The notes under the pieces: model-generated
Seen by the model: the letters and a program-made list of their open reading frames with translations, nothing else
Databases searched by the model: none
Told to the model about the DNA's origin: nothing
In this document: piece by piece, positions 18,005 to 27,645 of the stretch
How the letters are laid out: each line of letters begins with the position of its first letter
How positions within the stretch are numbered: position 1 is the stretch's first letter
Position numbers and translations under genes: made by a program
Assembly (NCBI GenBank): GCA_017439345.1
Contig: JAFSJJ010000020.1
Coordinates: 1-64,000 of the forward strand
Direction: 5' to 3'
From: Synergistaceae bacterium
GTDB lineage: Bacteria; Synergistota; Synergistia; Synergistales; Aminobacteriaceae
Length of the DNA stretch: 64,000 nucleotides

Positions 18005-18045
18005 GACTTGAGTCAGTTCACGAAATTCAAGATATAACTCAAGTC
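18005..18045. repeat. 9-bp perfect inverted repeat with a 23-base loop
   Basis: GACTTGAGT (18005-18013) and ACTCAAGTC (18037-18045) lie just beyond the HIT stop codon. There is no T-run at either end, so it is not an obvious terminator. It may stabilise the 3' end or bind a protein; the role is unknown. Confidence 0.5.
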
Positions 18046-18067
18046 CGCAATGAGATAATCACTATGC

Positions 18068-18487
18068 TTAGAGATTAGCTTTTATCTTCTCTATCAGTTC
18101 GTTATATTCCTGCTCTGACAAAAATTTTTTCTTTGGGTTCATCTCGAAGACTCCGCCCCACTCGAAGCCGTCTTTGTACTTGGGTACTAAGTGCATATGA
18201 AGATGACAGCCAGTATCTCCGTATGCTCCGTAGTTCACTTTGTCAGGGTGAAATGCTGCGTGAATGGCTTTCGCTGCCCTGTTGACGTCTGCAAAGAATG
18301 CATTTCGCTCTTCATCACTGATATTAACAATCTCGCTGACGTGGTCTTTATAAGCGACTATACAGCGTCCAAGATGACTCTGTTCTTTGAAGAGAATTAA
18401 TGAACTCACACTAAGATCGCAAATGTAAATTCCAAACTGTCCGAGTAACTCACCGCGCATACAATAACCGCAATTATTATCTTTCAT
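18068..18487 (-). CDS. HIT-family nucleotide hydrolase/transferase
   Basis: 139 residues. The histidine triad is clear as HLHMHLVPKY near residues 94-103, preceded by a typical substrate-binding core. An N-terminal CGYCMRGELL with a CxxC is zinc-binding in some HIT proteins. The likely activity is hydrolysis of nucleoside phosphoramidates or dinucleotides. It lies 19 bases downstream of the flavodoxin-like gene, probably in one transcript. Confidence 0.85.
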   Translation of the reverse strand: MKDNNCGYCMRGELLGQFGIYICDLSVSSLILFKEQSHLGRCIVAYKDHVSEIVNISDEERNAFFADVNRAAKAIHAAFHPDKVNYGAYGDTGCHLHMHLVPKYKDGFEWGGVFEMNPKKKFLSEQEYNELIEKIKANL

Positions 18488-18506
18488 GATTAATCATTCT
18501 CCCTTT

Positions 18507-19130
18507 TTAACGTATAAAGTTCGTGAAGTGTACTTCCTCAAGTTCTGGAGCCTTAATGCCTGCCTTCTTGCCTGCCTCGATTGACTTCAACAGCCACGCC
18601 ATATTTCTAGCAAGATTCCTAACAGTCTGCAAGCCCTCTATATCCTGCCTCACTTCATCAGGTGTGTTGCCGTGAACCTGATTCCAATAATGCGATGACA
18701 CTATAGGCATATTCGTAATCGTGAAGTACTTGTTGAGTCTGTCGAACGATGCCGAAGCCCCGCCCCTCCTGCAAGATACGATACAAGCTCCGGGTTTGTT
18801 GAAGAGTTTTGTCTTGTCGCACGAGAAAAATAATCTGTCCAAGAACGCGCAAATACTCCCCGCAGGCCCGGCATAATAAACAGGCGATCCGAATATAAAG
18901 CCGTCGAACTCATCGAGCCTTGAAGCTAACTTGTTCACATCATCATTAAATACACACCGGCCAAGCTCCCAACATTTAGAGCAGCCTATACAGCCCTGAA
19001 TTGCTTTCTTGCCTATCCAGAAAATTTCTGATTCGATGCCTTCTTGATTAAGAGTCCCTGCAGCTTCATTCAAAGCAGTAAACGTACAGCCCTTCTCATT
19101 GGGACTCCCATTGATTAATAATACTTTCAT
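18507..19130 (-). CDS. Flavodoxin-like NAD(P)H-dependent FMN oxidoreductase
   Basis: 207 residues of the NADPH-dependent FMN reductase/iron-sulfur flavoprotein family. The phosphate-binding loop INGSPNEKGCT is at residues 6-16, and the second FMN loop is GSPVYYAGPAG near 80-90. A CIGCSKC cluster near 47-53 could hold metal, although the compact CX2CX4-7C set of true iron-sulfur flavoproteins is not certain. It is a cytoplasmic redox enzyme; its electron partner is unknown. Confidence 0.8.
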   Translation of the reverse strand: MKVLLINGSPNEKGCTFTALNEAAGTLNQEGIESEIFWIGKKAIQGCIGCSKCWELGRCVFNDDVNKLASRLDEFDGFIFGSPVYYAGPAGSICAFLDRLFFSCDKTKLFNKPGACIVSCRRGGASASFDRLNKYFTITNMPIVSSHYWNQVHGNTPDEVRQDIEGLQTVRNLARNMAWLLKSIEAGKKAGIKAPELEEVHFTNFIR

Positions 19131-19227
19131 GACGAAAAATTTTACCCTCCTGATAAAAATTTTGGAATCAATTAATATTTTACACGTTATAATTACTTGT
19201 TAATAAAAATTTGGAGAGTGAATTCTA

Positions 19228-20511
19228 ATGCGAAAACTAATACATGATAAATTTTTCACAGCACTGCTATTTATCCTGCTATTGACTTCCTACTCATGGG
19301 CAGCTAAATGGGAGACGTTCAAATTCGACAGCGACATTTCAGGCAAACTTGCACAGCTTCAACACTACTGCAATATTAACGACATAACACTTGCGGACGT
19401 TCTATGGGCAAACAAAATTAATTCATCAGAAGACATCACGGCAGGCACTGAGATATTTTTACCAGCTAATAAGAACGACATGCTTGCAATCTGGCAGAAC
19501 AGGGGGGCATGGCAGCCTACAGCACTTATACCGGTAACTTCAAAAGTTGCAGCTAACAGAGCCGCTAACATCGATACGACTCCGACCCCTCAAGTCCCTG
19601 AAGTGAAGCTCCCGGAACCTGTGAAGCCTTCAACGCCTCCAATTCCTCAGCAGATACCTTCAAGACCTGAAGTAAGCCCGCCGACTCAGACTCAAGAAAT
19701 CGATTTACAGGCATTACTTAACGAAACGCAAAATCACAAAGCACGTTCACGCAAAGACATGATTAACGATGCAATCAGAGAGTCTTCACAGCCTGACGAA
19801 AGCCTTAAGACTCTTCCGGTTAAGAAAAGAGCTAATAATAATTACAACGTTCCAAACAATCCGATTATACTTCTTTCACCGAACGGCGACCCTTCATCAG
19901 GACCTATGAGACTCGTTATATCAGGTGATAAAGTCGAAGTTGTCCAGCTCCCGGCAAATGCAGCACCTAAGAGACCTTCAATGCTTGACCTTGATCACAC
20001 TTTCGGGACAGTTCCGGATTATCTTCAGCCTTATATGACTCTGCCTCCGAGAAGACCCGGCGATAATATCGTAATTCCCCGCGATCTCTCAGCACTTAAC
20101 GGCAAAATGTTATGGCCTGTCGACGGCAAAGTTACATCAGGTTTCGGACCTCGAGGCAAACGCAGGCACGCAGGTATAGATATTCCCATGCCGCTTAATA
20201 CGCCGATTAGAGCTGCTAAATCAGGAGTAGTCGCCAGGACCGGTGATAACTCAACGATGGGATTCAGGGGCTACGGAAATTTTGTCCTAATGGATCACGG
20301 CGGAGGAGTCAAGACTCTTTATTCTCACTGCTCGAAAGTCGCTGTCTCCGAAGGCATGAAGATTATGCAGGGTCAAATAATAGCTTACGTAGGCAGGACA
20401 GGCAGGGCTACGACAGAACATTTACACTTTGAAGTCAGAATCAATGACAAAGCCGTAAACCCTATTCCGTATCTTGCAGCAAATCCGCATGTAGCATCAA
20501 AGAAAAAATAA
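19228..20511 (+). CDS. Secreted M23-family peptidoglycan endopeptidase with N-terminal LysM-like segment
   Basis: 427 residues. A signal peptide (FTALLFILLLTSYSWA) is followed by a degenerate LysM-like module (NDITLADVLWANKI...GTEIFLPA, about 48-80), a long Pro/Ser/Thr linker, and a C-terminal LytM/M23 domain (about 300-420). The zinc ligands are seen as HAGIDIPM (HxxxD) and the HLHFEVR triad, so it should be catalytically active, unlike EnvC-type relatives. It lies 34 bases upstream of glyQ and may be co-transcribed with it. Confidence 0.88.
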   Translation: MRKLIHDKFFTALLFILLLTSYSWAAKWETFKFDSDISGKLAQLQHYCNINDITLADVLWANKINSSEDITAGTEIFLPANKNDMLAIWQNRGAWQPTALIPVTSKVAANRAANIDTTPTPQVPEVKLPEPVKPSTPPIPQQIPSRPEVSPPTQTQEIDLQALLNETQNHKARSRKDMINDAIRESSQPDESLKTLPVKKRANNNYNVPNNPIILLSPNGDPSSGPMRLVISGDKVEVVQLPANAAPKRPSMLDLDHTFGTVPDYLQPYMTLPPRRPGDNIVIPRDLSALNGKMLWPVDGKVTSGFGPRGKRRHAGIDIPMPLNTPIRAAKSGVVARTGDNSTMGFRGYGNFVLMDHGGGVKTLYSHCSKVAVSEGMKIMQGQIIAYVGRTGRATTEHLHFEVRINDKAVNPIPYLAANPHVASKKK

Positions 20512-20544
20512 ATTATTATTATTATTAAGGAGTTGTAATATAAC

Positions 20545-21447
20545 TTGAACTTTCAGGAAATCTATTTCAGACTTGAAAATTTCTGGAGTCGTCATGACTG
20601 TATCATTCAGCAGCCCTATGACATCGAAGTAGGAGCAGGAACTATGAACCCTGCAACAGCACTGCGGGTAATCGGCCCCGAACCTTGGCGCGTCGCTTAT
20701 GTCGAACCATCAAGAAGACCTTCTGACGGACGTTACGGCGAGAACCCTAACAGATTGCAGCACTATTATCAATATCAGGTCATAATCAAACCTGCACCGG
20801 CAAATATTCAGGATCTTTACATTGAGAGTCTTGCTTCACTCGGCATTAATCCTAACGAACATGATATTCGCTTCGTCGAAGATGACTGGGAGAACCCTTC
20901 AACAGGAGCATGGGGACTCGGCTGGGAAGTATGGCTTGACGGAATGGAAATAACACAGTTCACTTACTTCCAGCAATTGGGAGGCGTTGACATGGAGAGC
21001 GTTCCGGCAGAGATCACTTACGGAATCGAAAGAATCGCAATGTACGTTCAGAAAGTCAACAGCGTCTATGCTCTCAAGTGGTCAGGCAATGTAACATACG
21101 GCGATGTTCACTTACAGGGCGAAATCGAACACTCTCACTATAATTTCGAGATCGCTGATACTGATATGTTATTCAAGCTCTTTGCAATGTACGAGGCTGA
21201 AGCAGCAAGAATATTAGATAAAGGCTACGTCCTGCCCGCTTATGATTATGTGTTAAAGAGTTCCCACGCATTTAATTTACTCGATGCCAGAAACGCAATC
21301 AGTGTTACCGAACGAACAAGCTACATTGCACGAGTCAGAGCATTAGCCTGCAGATGTGCCGAAGCCTACAGGAAACAGCGCGAGGAAAAAGGCTTCCCGT
21401 TAATGAATAAATTTACGAACTCAACAGGAAAATTTTTTGATGATTAA
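20545..21447 (+). CDS. glyQ: Glycyl-tRNA synthetase alpha subunit
   Basis: 300 residues, the catalytic subunit of the bacterial alpha2beta2 class II glycyl-tRNA synthetase. Highly conserved blocks are visible: [41 protein letters not shown] and [20 protein letters not shown]. The start is a TTG with an AAGGAG upstream. The beta-subunit gene follows after 33 bases. The two-subunit form is typical of most bacteria outside Actinobacteria and some Firmicutes. Confidence 0.97.
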   Translation: MNFQEIYFRLENFWSRHDCIIQQPYDIEVGAGTMNPATALRVIGPEPWRVAYVEPSRRPSDGRYGENPNRLQHYYQYQVIIKPAPANIQDLYIESLASLGINPNEHDIRFVEDDWENPSTGAWGLGWEVWLDGMEITQFTYFQQLGGVDMESVPAEITYGIERIAMYVQKVNSVYALKWSGNVTYGDVHLQGEIEHSHYNFEIADTDMLFKLFAMYEAEAARILDKGYVLPAYDYVLKSSHAFNLLDARNAISVTERTSYIARVRALACRCAEAYRKQREEKGFPLMNKFTNSTGKFFDD

Positions 21448-21480
21448 TCACAATCACAGACAGGAGAAAGATATTACACC

Positions 21481-23580
21481 ATGCCGATAGAAAATGTTTT
21501 ACTCGAAATAGGCACCGAAGAAATACCTTCAAGATTTATCCCGGATTCTCTTGACTCGCTCAAGTCAAAGGCAGAGAGTTTATTCACATCTAACAGGATA
21601 GATTTCAAGGACGTTAAGACTTATGCGACACCTAGAAGGCTCGTATTAATCGTAACTAAAGTCAATGACTCTCAGAATGAACAGGTCGAGAAGTTCAAAG
21701 GCCCTCCCGTAAGCACTGCATATGATGAGAACGGTGAAGCTACAAGAGCTGCTATAGGCTTCGCAAAGAGCCGCGGAGTTACTGTTGACGACTTGAGAGA
21801 CGAGGAGATTAACGGCGTTCATTATGTAGTCGCAGAGATCAAACATGAGAGCAGGCAGACTCTTGACGTATTGCCGGAAATCATGAAGTCATTGATAGAG
21901 TCGCTTTCATTCCCTAAGAGCATGTACTGGGACAAATTCGGAGTAAGATTCGCTCGTCCTATCAGGTGGCTTGTTGCTTTGGCAGACGATAAGATTATAC
22001 CCTTCAGCTACGGCGGAGTTGTCAGCGGCAGAGTTACAACGGGACATAGATTCATGGGACGCAGGGCAGTCGAGATTGCTAATGCGTCAGAATTTCTTGA
22101 TGTCCTGTATGACAATAACGTTATTCTTGATCAGGAAAAACGACTCCAGAAAATGAAGGCCATGATCGCAGACTTGCAGAAAGATTTACCCGGCAATCTT
22201 GAAGTCGAAATGGATGAGAAAATTTTAGAAGAGAATTTATATCTCGTTGAGTATCCTGTACCGTTCGCATCTTCATTTGGTGATGAAGGTGAAAAATATC
22301 TCGATATTCCTGAAGAAGTCCTGACTACTTCAATGAAGAAGAATCAGAAATATTTAGCAGTCCGCAACAAAGACAAGAAAGGCAGACTCGCAAGTTATTT
22401 CGTAGGAATCAGCAATAACAGAGTCCCCGACATGGACGTAATTCGCGAGGGCAATCAAAGGGTCTTACGCGCAAGACTTGAGGACGCAGTATTTTTCTGG
22501 AACGAAGATAGAAAGATTCCGTTAGCTTCATATGTTGAGAGACTCAAGAACGTAACTTATCAAGAGAAACTCGGCAGCGTTTACGATAAAGTCATGTTGA
22601 CCCGGACTCTTGCGTTATGGCTTTGCAAGAAATACGGTTTTGATGACATTGCTTCACTCGTTGACAGGGCAGCTTATCTCTCAAAGGCAGATTTAGTTAC
22701 GTCGATGGTCTTCGAGTTCCCGGAACTTCAGGGCATTATGGGCCGTGAATATGCTCGTTCAGCCGGTGAGGATCCTAGAGTCGCCCTTGCAATTCATGAA
22801 CAGTATCTGCCTCAGACAGCTTCTGATAAAGTCCCTACTGATGACGTAGGAGCATTGTTAGGCATTGCGGAAAGAATTCACATCATAACAGCATGTCATA
22901 AAGTCGGTCTTGAGCCAACAGGTTCGCAGGATCCTTACGCTTTGAGACGTGCAGCACGATGCATTAATGAAATATTATTCGCACGTAAATACAGCTTTGA
23001 CATAACAGAATTAATCAAAGAGGCTTGCATAATTAACGAGGTCAGCAATGACACTTGCACAAAGATTCTTGATTTCATGAAGCAGCGTTTGCAGGTTCAA
23101 TTAAGAGAGCGCGGCTATGATTATGAACTTGTCGCCCTTGCTGTAGAAGTCGCCGGCAATGTCCCCTATCAGGCTTTGAAGTTAATAATCGCACTTAATG
23201 ACGTAAAGAATAAAGACTGGTTCACAGGTCTTGTGAGTTCAGCTGTCAGAGTCAAGAATATCTTGCAGAAGAATGCTTCAGATTCAGAAGTGAAAGACTC
23301 AGAACCTGACGAGTCATTAATGAACGTTCAAGCTGAGAAAGATTTATTTGCAGAAGTCTCAAGACTCGAAGCTCCCGTTAAATACGCTCTTGAAGTCTAT
23401 GACTGGACAGAGTTGACTCACTTGTTATCAGAATTATCACCGGTCGTAGCAGCTTTCTTTGAGTCCGTTATGGTCATGGATAACGATTCAAGAGTCAGGG
23501 CAAACAGACTCGCATTACTTGCTAAGTGTAATAAATTATTCCAAGAGACCGGAGACTTGAGCGCACTCTCACACAAATAG
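21481..23580 (+). CDS. glyS: Glycyl-tRNA synthetase beta subunit
   Basis: 699 residues, the usual length for the tRNA-binding and editing-like subunit. It starts with VLLEIGTEEIPSRFI, has the RPIRWLVAL and TTGHRFMG blocks, a central HD-like region, and a C-terminal anticodon-binding DALR-type domain (VRVKNIL, later VMVMDNDSRVRANRLALL). It pairs with the adjacent glyQ. Confidence 0.96.
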   Translation: MPIENVLLEIGTEEIPSRFIPDSLDSLKSKAESLFTSNRIDFKDVKTYATPRRLVLIVTKVNDSQNEQVEKFKGPPVSTAYDENGEATRAAIGFAKSRGVTVDDLRDEEINGVHYVVAEIKHESRQTLDVLPEIMKSLIESLSFPKSMYWDKFGVRFARPIRWLVALADDKIIPFSYGGVVSGRVTTGHRFMGRRAVEIANASEFLDVLYDNNVILDQEKRLQKMKAMIADLQKDLPGNLEVEMDEKILEENLYLVEYPVPFASSFGDEGEKYLDIPEEVLTTSMKKNQKYLAVRNKDKKGRLASYFVGISNNRVPDMDVIREGNQRVLRARLEDAVFFWNEDRKIPLASYVERLKNVTYQEKLGSVYDKVMLTRTLALWLCKKYGFDDIASLVDRAAYLSKADLVTSMVFEFPELQGIMGREYARSAGEDPRVALAIHEQYLPQTASDKVPTDDVGALLGIAERIHIITACHKVGLEPTGSQDPYALRRAARCINEILFARKYSFDITELIKEACIINEVSNDTCTKILDFMKQRLQVQLRERGYDYELVALAVEVAGNVPYQALKLIIALNDVKNKDWFTGLVSSAVRVKNILQKNASDSEVKDSEPDESLMNVQAEKDLFAEVSRLEAPVKYALEVYDWTELTHLLSELSPVVAAFFESVMVMDNDSRVRANRLALLAKCNKLFQETGDLSALSHK

Positions 23581-23599
23581 AGCAATAGCAGCGATTAAA

Positions 23600-23631
23600 G
23601 CTCCTCGCACGACGGGGGGCTATTTTATTTT
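23600..23631 (+). terminator. Intrinsic terminator after glyS
   Basis: An 8-bp stem (23600-23607 with 23613-23620, two G-U pairs) with a 5-base loop is followed by TATTTTATTTT. Confidence 0.75.
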
Positions 23632-23826
23632 CAAAGCAAGTGTTGTATAATTCGCTTCACGAAAAATTTTCAGAGTTCCATCAACAAGAATATTTATTTA
23701 CCAGACGCATTAATTACTAATACATTTACTAATACAAAAATCGTTCGTAAAGTTTCATTGCGGGCTTTCTTACATCGTGCGGACGAATCAATAACTTGTT
23801 AATTTTACACGAGGTGATTATTTATC

Positions 23827-25437
23827 ATGTTATTAGGAGCATTAGCAGGAGACATCATCGGCAGTCCTTACGAACATCACAACGTAAAGACTAAAAATTT
23901 TCCGTTAATGTCAAAGCGTTCAAGATTCACTGACGACTCAGTTATGACTCTGGCAATAGCTCATGCGTTGACTAAGTGGCGCAAGGGTTCAAATATAAAC
24001 GAGTCGGAGTTCGAGAAGGCAGTAATTAAATCAATGCAGAAGTTCGGCAGACGTTATCCTCACGCAGGCTACGGCGATCGATTCAAACGTTGGCTTAAAG
24101 ATGACAGCCCTGAACCCTACAACAGCTGGGGCAACGGTTCAGCAATGAGAGTCTCACCTGTCGCATGGTACTTTGATAATTTAGATACAGTCGAAAAATT
24201 TGCAGAGATAACGGCGCGTGTTAGCCATAATCACCCTGAAGGCATAAAGGGAGCTCAAGCAACGGCAGCAGCTGTCTTCATGGCACGGACAGGAAGCACT
24301 AAAGATGAGATAAAAGCATATATCACGAACAAATATAATTATGACTTGACTCGGACTCTTGACGACATAAGACCCAATTATGAATTTGACGTAAGCTGTC
24401 AGAAAAGCGTCCCGGAGGCAATCATTGCATTTCTTGAAGCGTCAGACTTTGAGGACTCAATTAGAAACGCAATATCAATCGGCGGAGACTCTGACACCAT
24501 CGCAGCGATAACCGGCGCAATAGCTCAAGGCATGTGGGGAGTCCCTGAACGTATCGAAAAATTAATCAGACCCAAACTTGACGAGTTCCTGACCCGTGAG
24601 CTTGATAATTTCTACAAGGCTCTTGCAGGTGAGAAAATTCCGGACGTTGATTTAGAGTTAGACTCAGAATCAGAATCAGACTCAAAGCCTCATGAGAAAG
24701 TCAAGAACGGTATTACAGAGATGGTCTTCATTCTTGATCGCAGCGGCTCAATGTCGGGACTTGAGTCAGACACCATCGGGGGCTTTAACTCGATGATAGA
24801 GAAGCAGAAGGGTGAACAGGGTGAAGCAATTGTATCAACAGTTTTATTTGATCACGTAACAGAAGTCCTTCATGACAGAGTCAAATTATCAGAGATTAAG
24901 CCTATGACTGAATCAGAATATTTCACCAGAGGCAGCACAGCTCTTCTTGACGCGGTGGGAGGCTCTATATATCACATAGGGAACATTCACAAGTACGCGA
25001 GGCCCGAAGATGTTCCTGAGAAGACTATATTCGTGATAATAACTGACGGACAGGAAAATTCAAGCACTCACTTCACAGGCGCAAAGATTAAGTCTCTTGT
25101 CGAGAATCAGCAGTCAAAATATGGATGGGAATTCTTATTCATTGGCGCGAATATCGATGCAATCTCAGCAGCAGGAAATATAGGCATCAAGGCAAACAGA
25201 GCCGTTAATTACAGGTCTGACAGAAGAGGAACTGAAGCAGTTTACAGGAGTGTAAGCCGTGCAATGTCGTCCGCGAGAATGTGTGCAAGTGATGCAAGCG
25301 AGCCGATTCCTGATGATTGGTCAGCAGAAATTGAAGAAGACTTCAACAGCAGAGAGCCGATATTTAAATCGCCGTTTGATATAGATAACAATGACGAGAA
25401 TAATGACAATGCAAAAGATAACGGTATACCCTTTTAG
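23827..25437 (+). CDS. ADP-ribosylglycohydrolase fused to a von Willebrand factor A domain
   Basis: 536 residues with two domains. Residues 1-275 are a DraG/ARH-type ADP-ribosylglycohydrolase, with GALAGDIIGSPYE, the metal motif RFTDDSVMT, GNGSAMRVSP, SHNHPEG, and GGDSDTIAAITGA with the second metal cluster. After an Asp/Glu/Ser linker, residues 297-440 form a vWA domain with an intact MIDAS (DRSGSMSG, GSTALLDA, ITDGQEN). The tail is acidic. It should be cytoplasmic and remove ADP-ribose from protein or nucleic acid, with the vWA arm as metal-dependent adhesion module. The fusion is unusual. No ADP-ribosyltransferase is nearby, and the gene stands alone after a 195-base spacer. Confidence 0.88.
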   Translation: MLLGALAGDIIGSPYEHHNVKTKNFPLMSKRSRFTDDSVMTLAIAHALTKWRKGSNINESEFEKAVIKSMQKFGRRYPHAGYGDRFKRWLKDDSPEPYNSWGNGSAMRVSPVAWYFDNLDTVEKFAEITARVSHNHPEGIKGAQATAAAVFMARTGSTKDEIKAYITNKYNYDLTRTLDDIRPNYEFDVSCQKSVPEAIIAFLEASDFEDSIRNAISIGGDSDTIAAITGAIAQGMWGVPERIEKLIRPKLDEFLTRELDNFYKALAGEKIPDVDLELDSESESDSKPHEKVKNGITEMVFILDRSGSMSGLESDTIGGFNSMIEKQKGEQGEAIVSTVLFDHVTEVLHDRVKLSEIKPMTESEYFTRGSTALLDAVGGSIYHIGNIHKYARPEDVPEKTIFVIITDGQENSSTHFTGAKIKSLVENQQSKYGWEFLFIGANIDAISAAGNIGIKANRAVNYRSDRRGTEAVYRSVSRAMSSARMCASDASEPIPDDWSAEIEEDFNSREPIFKSPFDIDNNDENNDNAKDNGIPF

Positions 25438-25450
25438 CGAGTAAATAACA

Positions 25451-25496
25451 CAGGCTGCCGGGCAATAAAATCACTCGACGGCCTGAAAATTTTTTT
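25451..25496. terminator. Terminator between convergent DraG-vWA and lactamase-fold genes
   Basis: CAGGCTG (25451-25457) pairs with CGGCCTG (25479-25485) and is followed by AAAATTTTTTT on the plus strand. Confidence 0.7.
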
Positions 25497-26343
25497 ATTT
25501 GCTGAATAATGCTCCTGCGCTCATTTCGAGATATGCTTCTCCGTTGTAATCAGGGAACGCTGCTTTGACTCCTGAAATAAATTCTTCGCGGTTCTGTGAT
25601 GACTTTGCAAGCTCCAAAACTTTTTCGAGATACGCAATTTTTTCACTGACTGCTTCTTTTCCTTCAGGTGCGTGATGTGATGTTAATATTAGCGCGTAGT
25701 TCTTGCTCTGATAGTCTTTCAGCTCTGCAATTTCTGACTCGATATAAGATACAGCGGTCAAAATATTATGAGTCTTTGATCCCATCATGTGCCTGTAAAC
25801 TGCATTAACCGCAGGTATTTCGATTCCGTAATCTTCGCCGTCTGACTCGTGCAAAATTTTGAACTCGATTCCTGCAAGCGTTAAAGTCTGTCCCTCTTCG
25901 ATTATTTCTGCTGAGTCCGGTAAGTCTTCAGCTACTTTGTCACCGAGTGCCTTGATGAAACTCTGAGTGAGTCCCCAGACGCTCCCGCCCTCTGCCCAGC
26001 TCTTCAAGGCGTTCTTGGTCGCGTAAATTTTCACGTCTCCGTAAGATTTATAACCGTTCGGGTGATAAGACAATAATGCAGCTGTTAAAGGCTTTCCGAG
26101 TGATTTAATATATTCGGCCATAGCGTTGACGTTCTCTTTATAAGCCGTCGACTCGATAAGCACGAGACCTTCAGGAGTTTCGATTAAATAACAGTAATCA
26201 TTCATGTTGTCGCCCGTTGCATAAGCATGAAGTTTTATATTGTCAAAGTTGTAGACATCTATATTTCCGGCTTTGACAGTCTCAGCAGACGACATTGAAG
26301 ACAACGAGATAACTATTAACAGCGCGCATAAAATTTTTCTCAT
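25495..26343 (-). CDS. Secreted metallo-beta-lactamase-fold protein with degenerate metal site
   Basis: 282 residues. The signal peptide ends at MSSAE. The overall pattern is that of MBL-fold hydrolases (CYLIETPEGLVLIESTAY early strand-loop, later VNAVYRHMMGSKTHN and LILTSHHAPEG). However, the metal-binding HxHxDH motif is replaced by SYHPNGYKS, so at most one of its histidines remains. It may bind a ligand or be a non-catalytic relative. It precedes the NAD(P)-binding gene's end by 6 bases, in the same operon. Confidence 0.65.
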   Translation of the reverse strand: MRKILCALLIVISLSSMSSAETVKAGNIDVYNFDNIKLHAYATGDNMNDYCYLIETPEGLVLIESTAYKENVNAMAEYIKSLGKPLTAALLSYHPNGYKSYGDVKIYATKNALKSWAEGGSVWGLTQSFIKALGDKVAEDLPDSAEIIEEGQTLTLAGIEFKILHESDGEDYGIEIPAVNAVYRHMMGSKTHNILTAVSYIESEIAELKDYQSKNYALILTSHHAPEGKEAVSEKIAYLEKVLELAKSSQNREEFISGVKAAFPDYNGEAYLEMSAGALFSK

Positions 26344-26349
26344 GATAAA

Positions 26350-26979
26350 TTACTCCTTTACTACAGAAATTCTCTGCTGAATGTGATTCCCTTTTACTGC
26401 TTCATCAATCATAGCAATTGCGTAATCAGCATAACTAATGACGCTCTCACCCTTTGAATTAACCGTGAACTCTTCGCCCGCAAGAATATATTTCCCTGTG
26501 CGTTCACCGTCTGGCTGAAAATCTGCTGCTGGACTCACGAACGTCCATTTAACGTCACTGCGTTTTCTTAATTCGTCGAGTTCCTTTGCTTGAGCCGCAG
26601 CTAATGGTCTGTAGTCTTCAGGAAATTCCGGAGTCTTAAATAACTGCTGTGTGTGTTCAGGATTGACATAGAGACTTCCTGCTCCTCCGACAATTAAGAG
26701 TCTCGTATCAGTTCCGGAAAGAGCATCACATAAAGTTTTCAGAGTCTCGCTGTGAAGATAAAATTTCTCAGGGTCAAACACTCCGAAAGCGTCAATAACA
26801 ACGTCGAAACCTTTTAAATCATCTGCTTTGAGTTCCGTAATGTCCTTGATAACTGCGTGAGGTGCCTTAGTCTTGTTTGAGCCTCTGACTATTGCCGTAA
26901 CATCGAGACCGCGATTAACTGCTTCTTCTGTGATTAAGCTGCCTGCTTTACCGTTAGCGCATACTACTGCAAGTTTCAT
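26350..26979 (-). CDS. Atypical short-chain dehydrogenase / NAD(P)-binding protein (YwnB-like)
   Basis: 209 residues forming a single Rossmann fold of the NmrA/epimerase-like group. The nucleotide loop GKAGSLITEEA is near residues 10-20, with a DVVIDAFGVF strand and LLIVGGAGSLYV. Relatives are flavin-reductase-like or redox-sensing proteins. It probably has its own promoter at 27022-27030 and is followed 6 bases later by the lactamase-fold gene. Confidence 0.75.
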   Translation of the reverse strand: MKLAVVCANGKAGSLITEEAVNRGLDVTAIVRGSNKTKAPHAVIKDITELKADDLKGFDVVIDAFGVFDPEKFYLHSETLKTLCDALSGTDTRLLIVGGAGSLYVNPEHTQQLFKTPEFPEDYRPLAAAQAKELDELRKRSDVKWTFVSPAADFQPDGERTGKYILAGEEFTVNSKGESVISYADYAIAMIDEAVKGNHIQQRISVVKE

Positions 26980-27021
26980 TATAGATAATTCATCTCCTGT
27001 GAAAAATTTTGTAACTAAAAT

Positions 27022-27030
27022 ATTATAGCA
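27022..27030 (-). promoter_or_regulatory. Extended -10 promoter for the NAD(P)-binding/lactamase-fold pair
   Basis: TG-C-TATAAT on the minus strand, overlapping the stop codon region of the LysE gene and about 43 bases upstream of the next start codon. Confidence 0.45.
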
Positions 27031-27601
27031 AGATTTGCACTGCGCACCACAATAATATTATTCCCATCAAGATATTAAACGGTCTGAAATATTTTGCGAT
27101 AAATCTTTGAAGGAGTCCCCCCGCTGCTCCCCACGTGAACCAGCTCACGGCACTGATTGCGATGATAAATACTGCGTGTAACATCATCTCATAAAGTCCT
27201 GCGCCTGAAGGGATAATGTAAGCCGTTAAGATAGTAATGAGATATAGAATAACTTTGACATTCGAGAGTGCGAGAAAAAATGCTCCTGTGAAGCTCACTG
27301 AATTATTTTGCGACTCACTCGGCCTGCTCATTGCGATATGAACAGCAAGCCAGATAATATATAACGCTCCGACATATTTTAAATACTTTACGAGTTCAGG
27401 AAGATAAATCGAAAGCTCATGACAAAATAATATACATGCCAGCATTAATAACGAGAAGCCTGCGAATATCCCGGAAATTACTTCGCGCCCCTTCTTCCAT
27501 CCGTAAGAGCTGACAGAATAGAGCGACATAATATTATTCGGTCCCGGTGTGAAAGTCGTAACAAGTGCGTAGGGCAAATAAGAAAATATAACCTGAAGCA
27601 T
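27023..27601 (-). CDS. LysE-family amino-acid exporter
   Basis: About 192 residues with five to six membrane helices. The LysE/RhtB signature TFTPGPNNIMSLYSVSSYGW lies near the N-terminus, followed by KVILYLITI. These proteins export basic or small neutral amino acids or related metabolites. The open frame reaches a TTG at 27625, but the ATG at 27601 follows a GGAGG and is the more likely start. It is divergent from the cysK leader region. Confidence 0.8.
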   Translation of the reverse strand: MLQVIFSYLPYALVTTFTPGPNNIMSLYSVSSYGWKKGREVISGIFAGFSLLMLACILFCHELSIYLPELVKYLKYVGALYIIWLAVHIAMSRPSESQNNSVSFTGAFFLALSNVKVILYLITILTAYIIPSGAGLYEMMLHAVFIIAISAVSWFTWGAAGGLLQRFIAKYFRPFNILMGIILLWCAVQILL

Positions 27602-27645
27602 GAAAAAAATTTTTTCCTCCGTCAATAAATAAATAATTTTGCATA

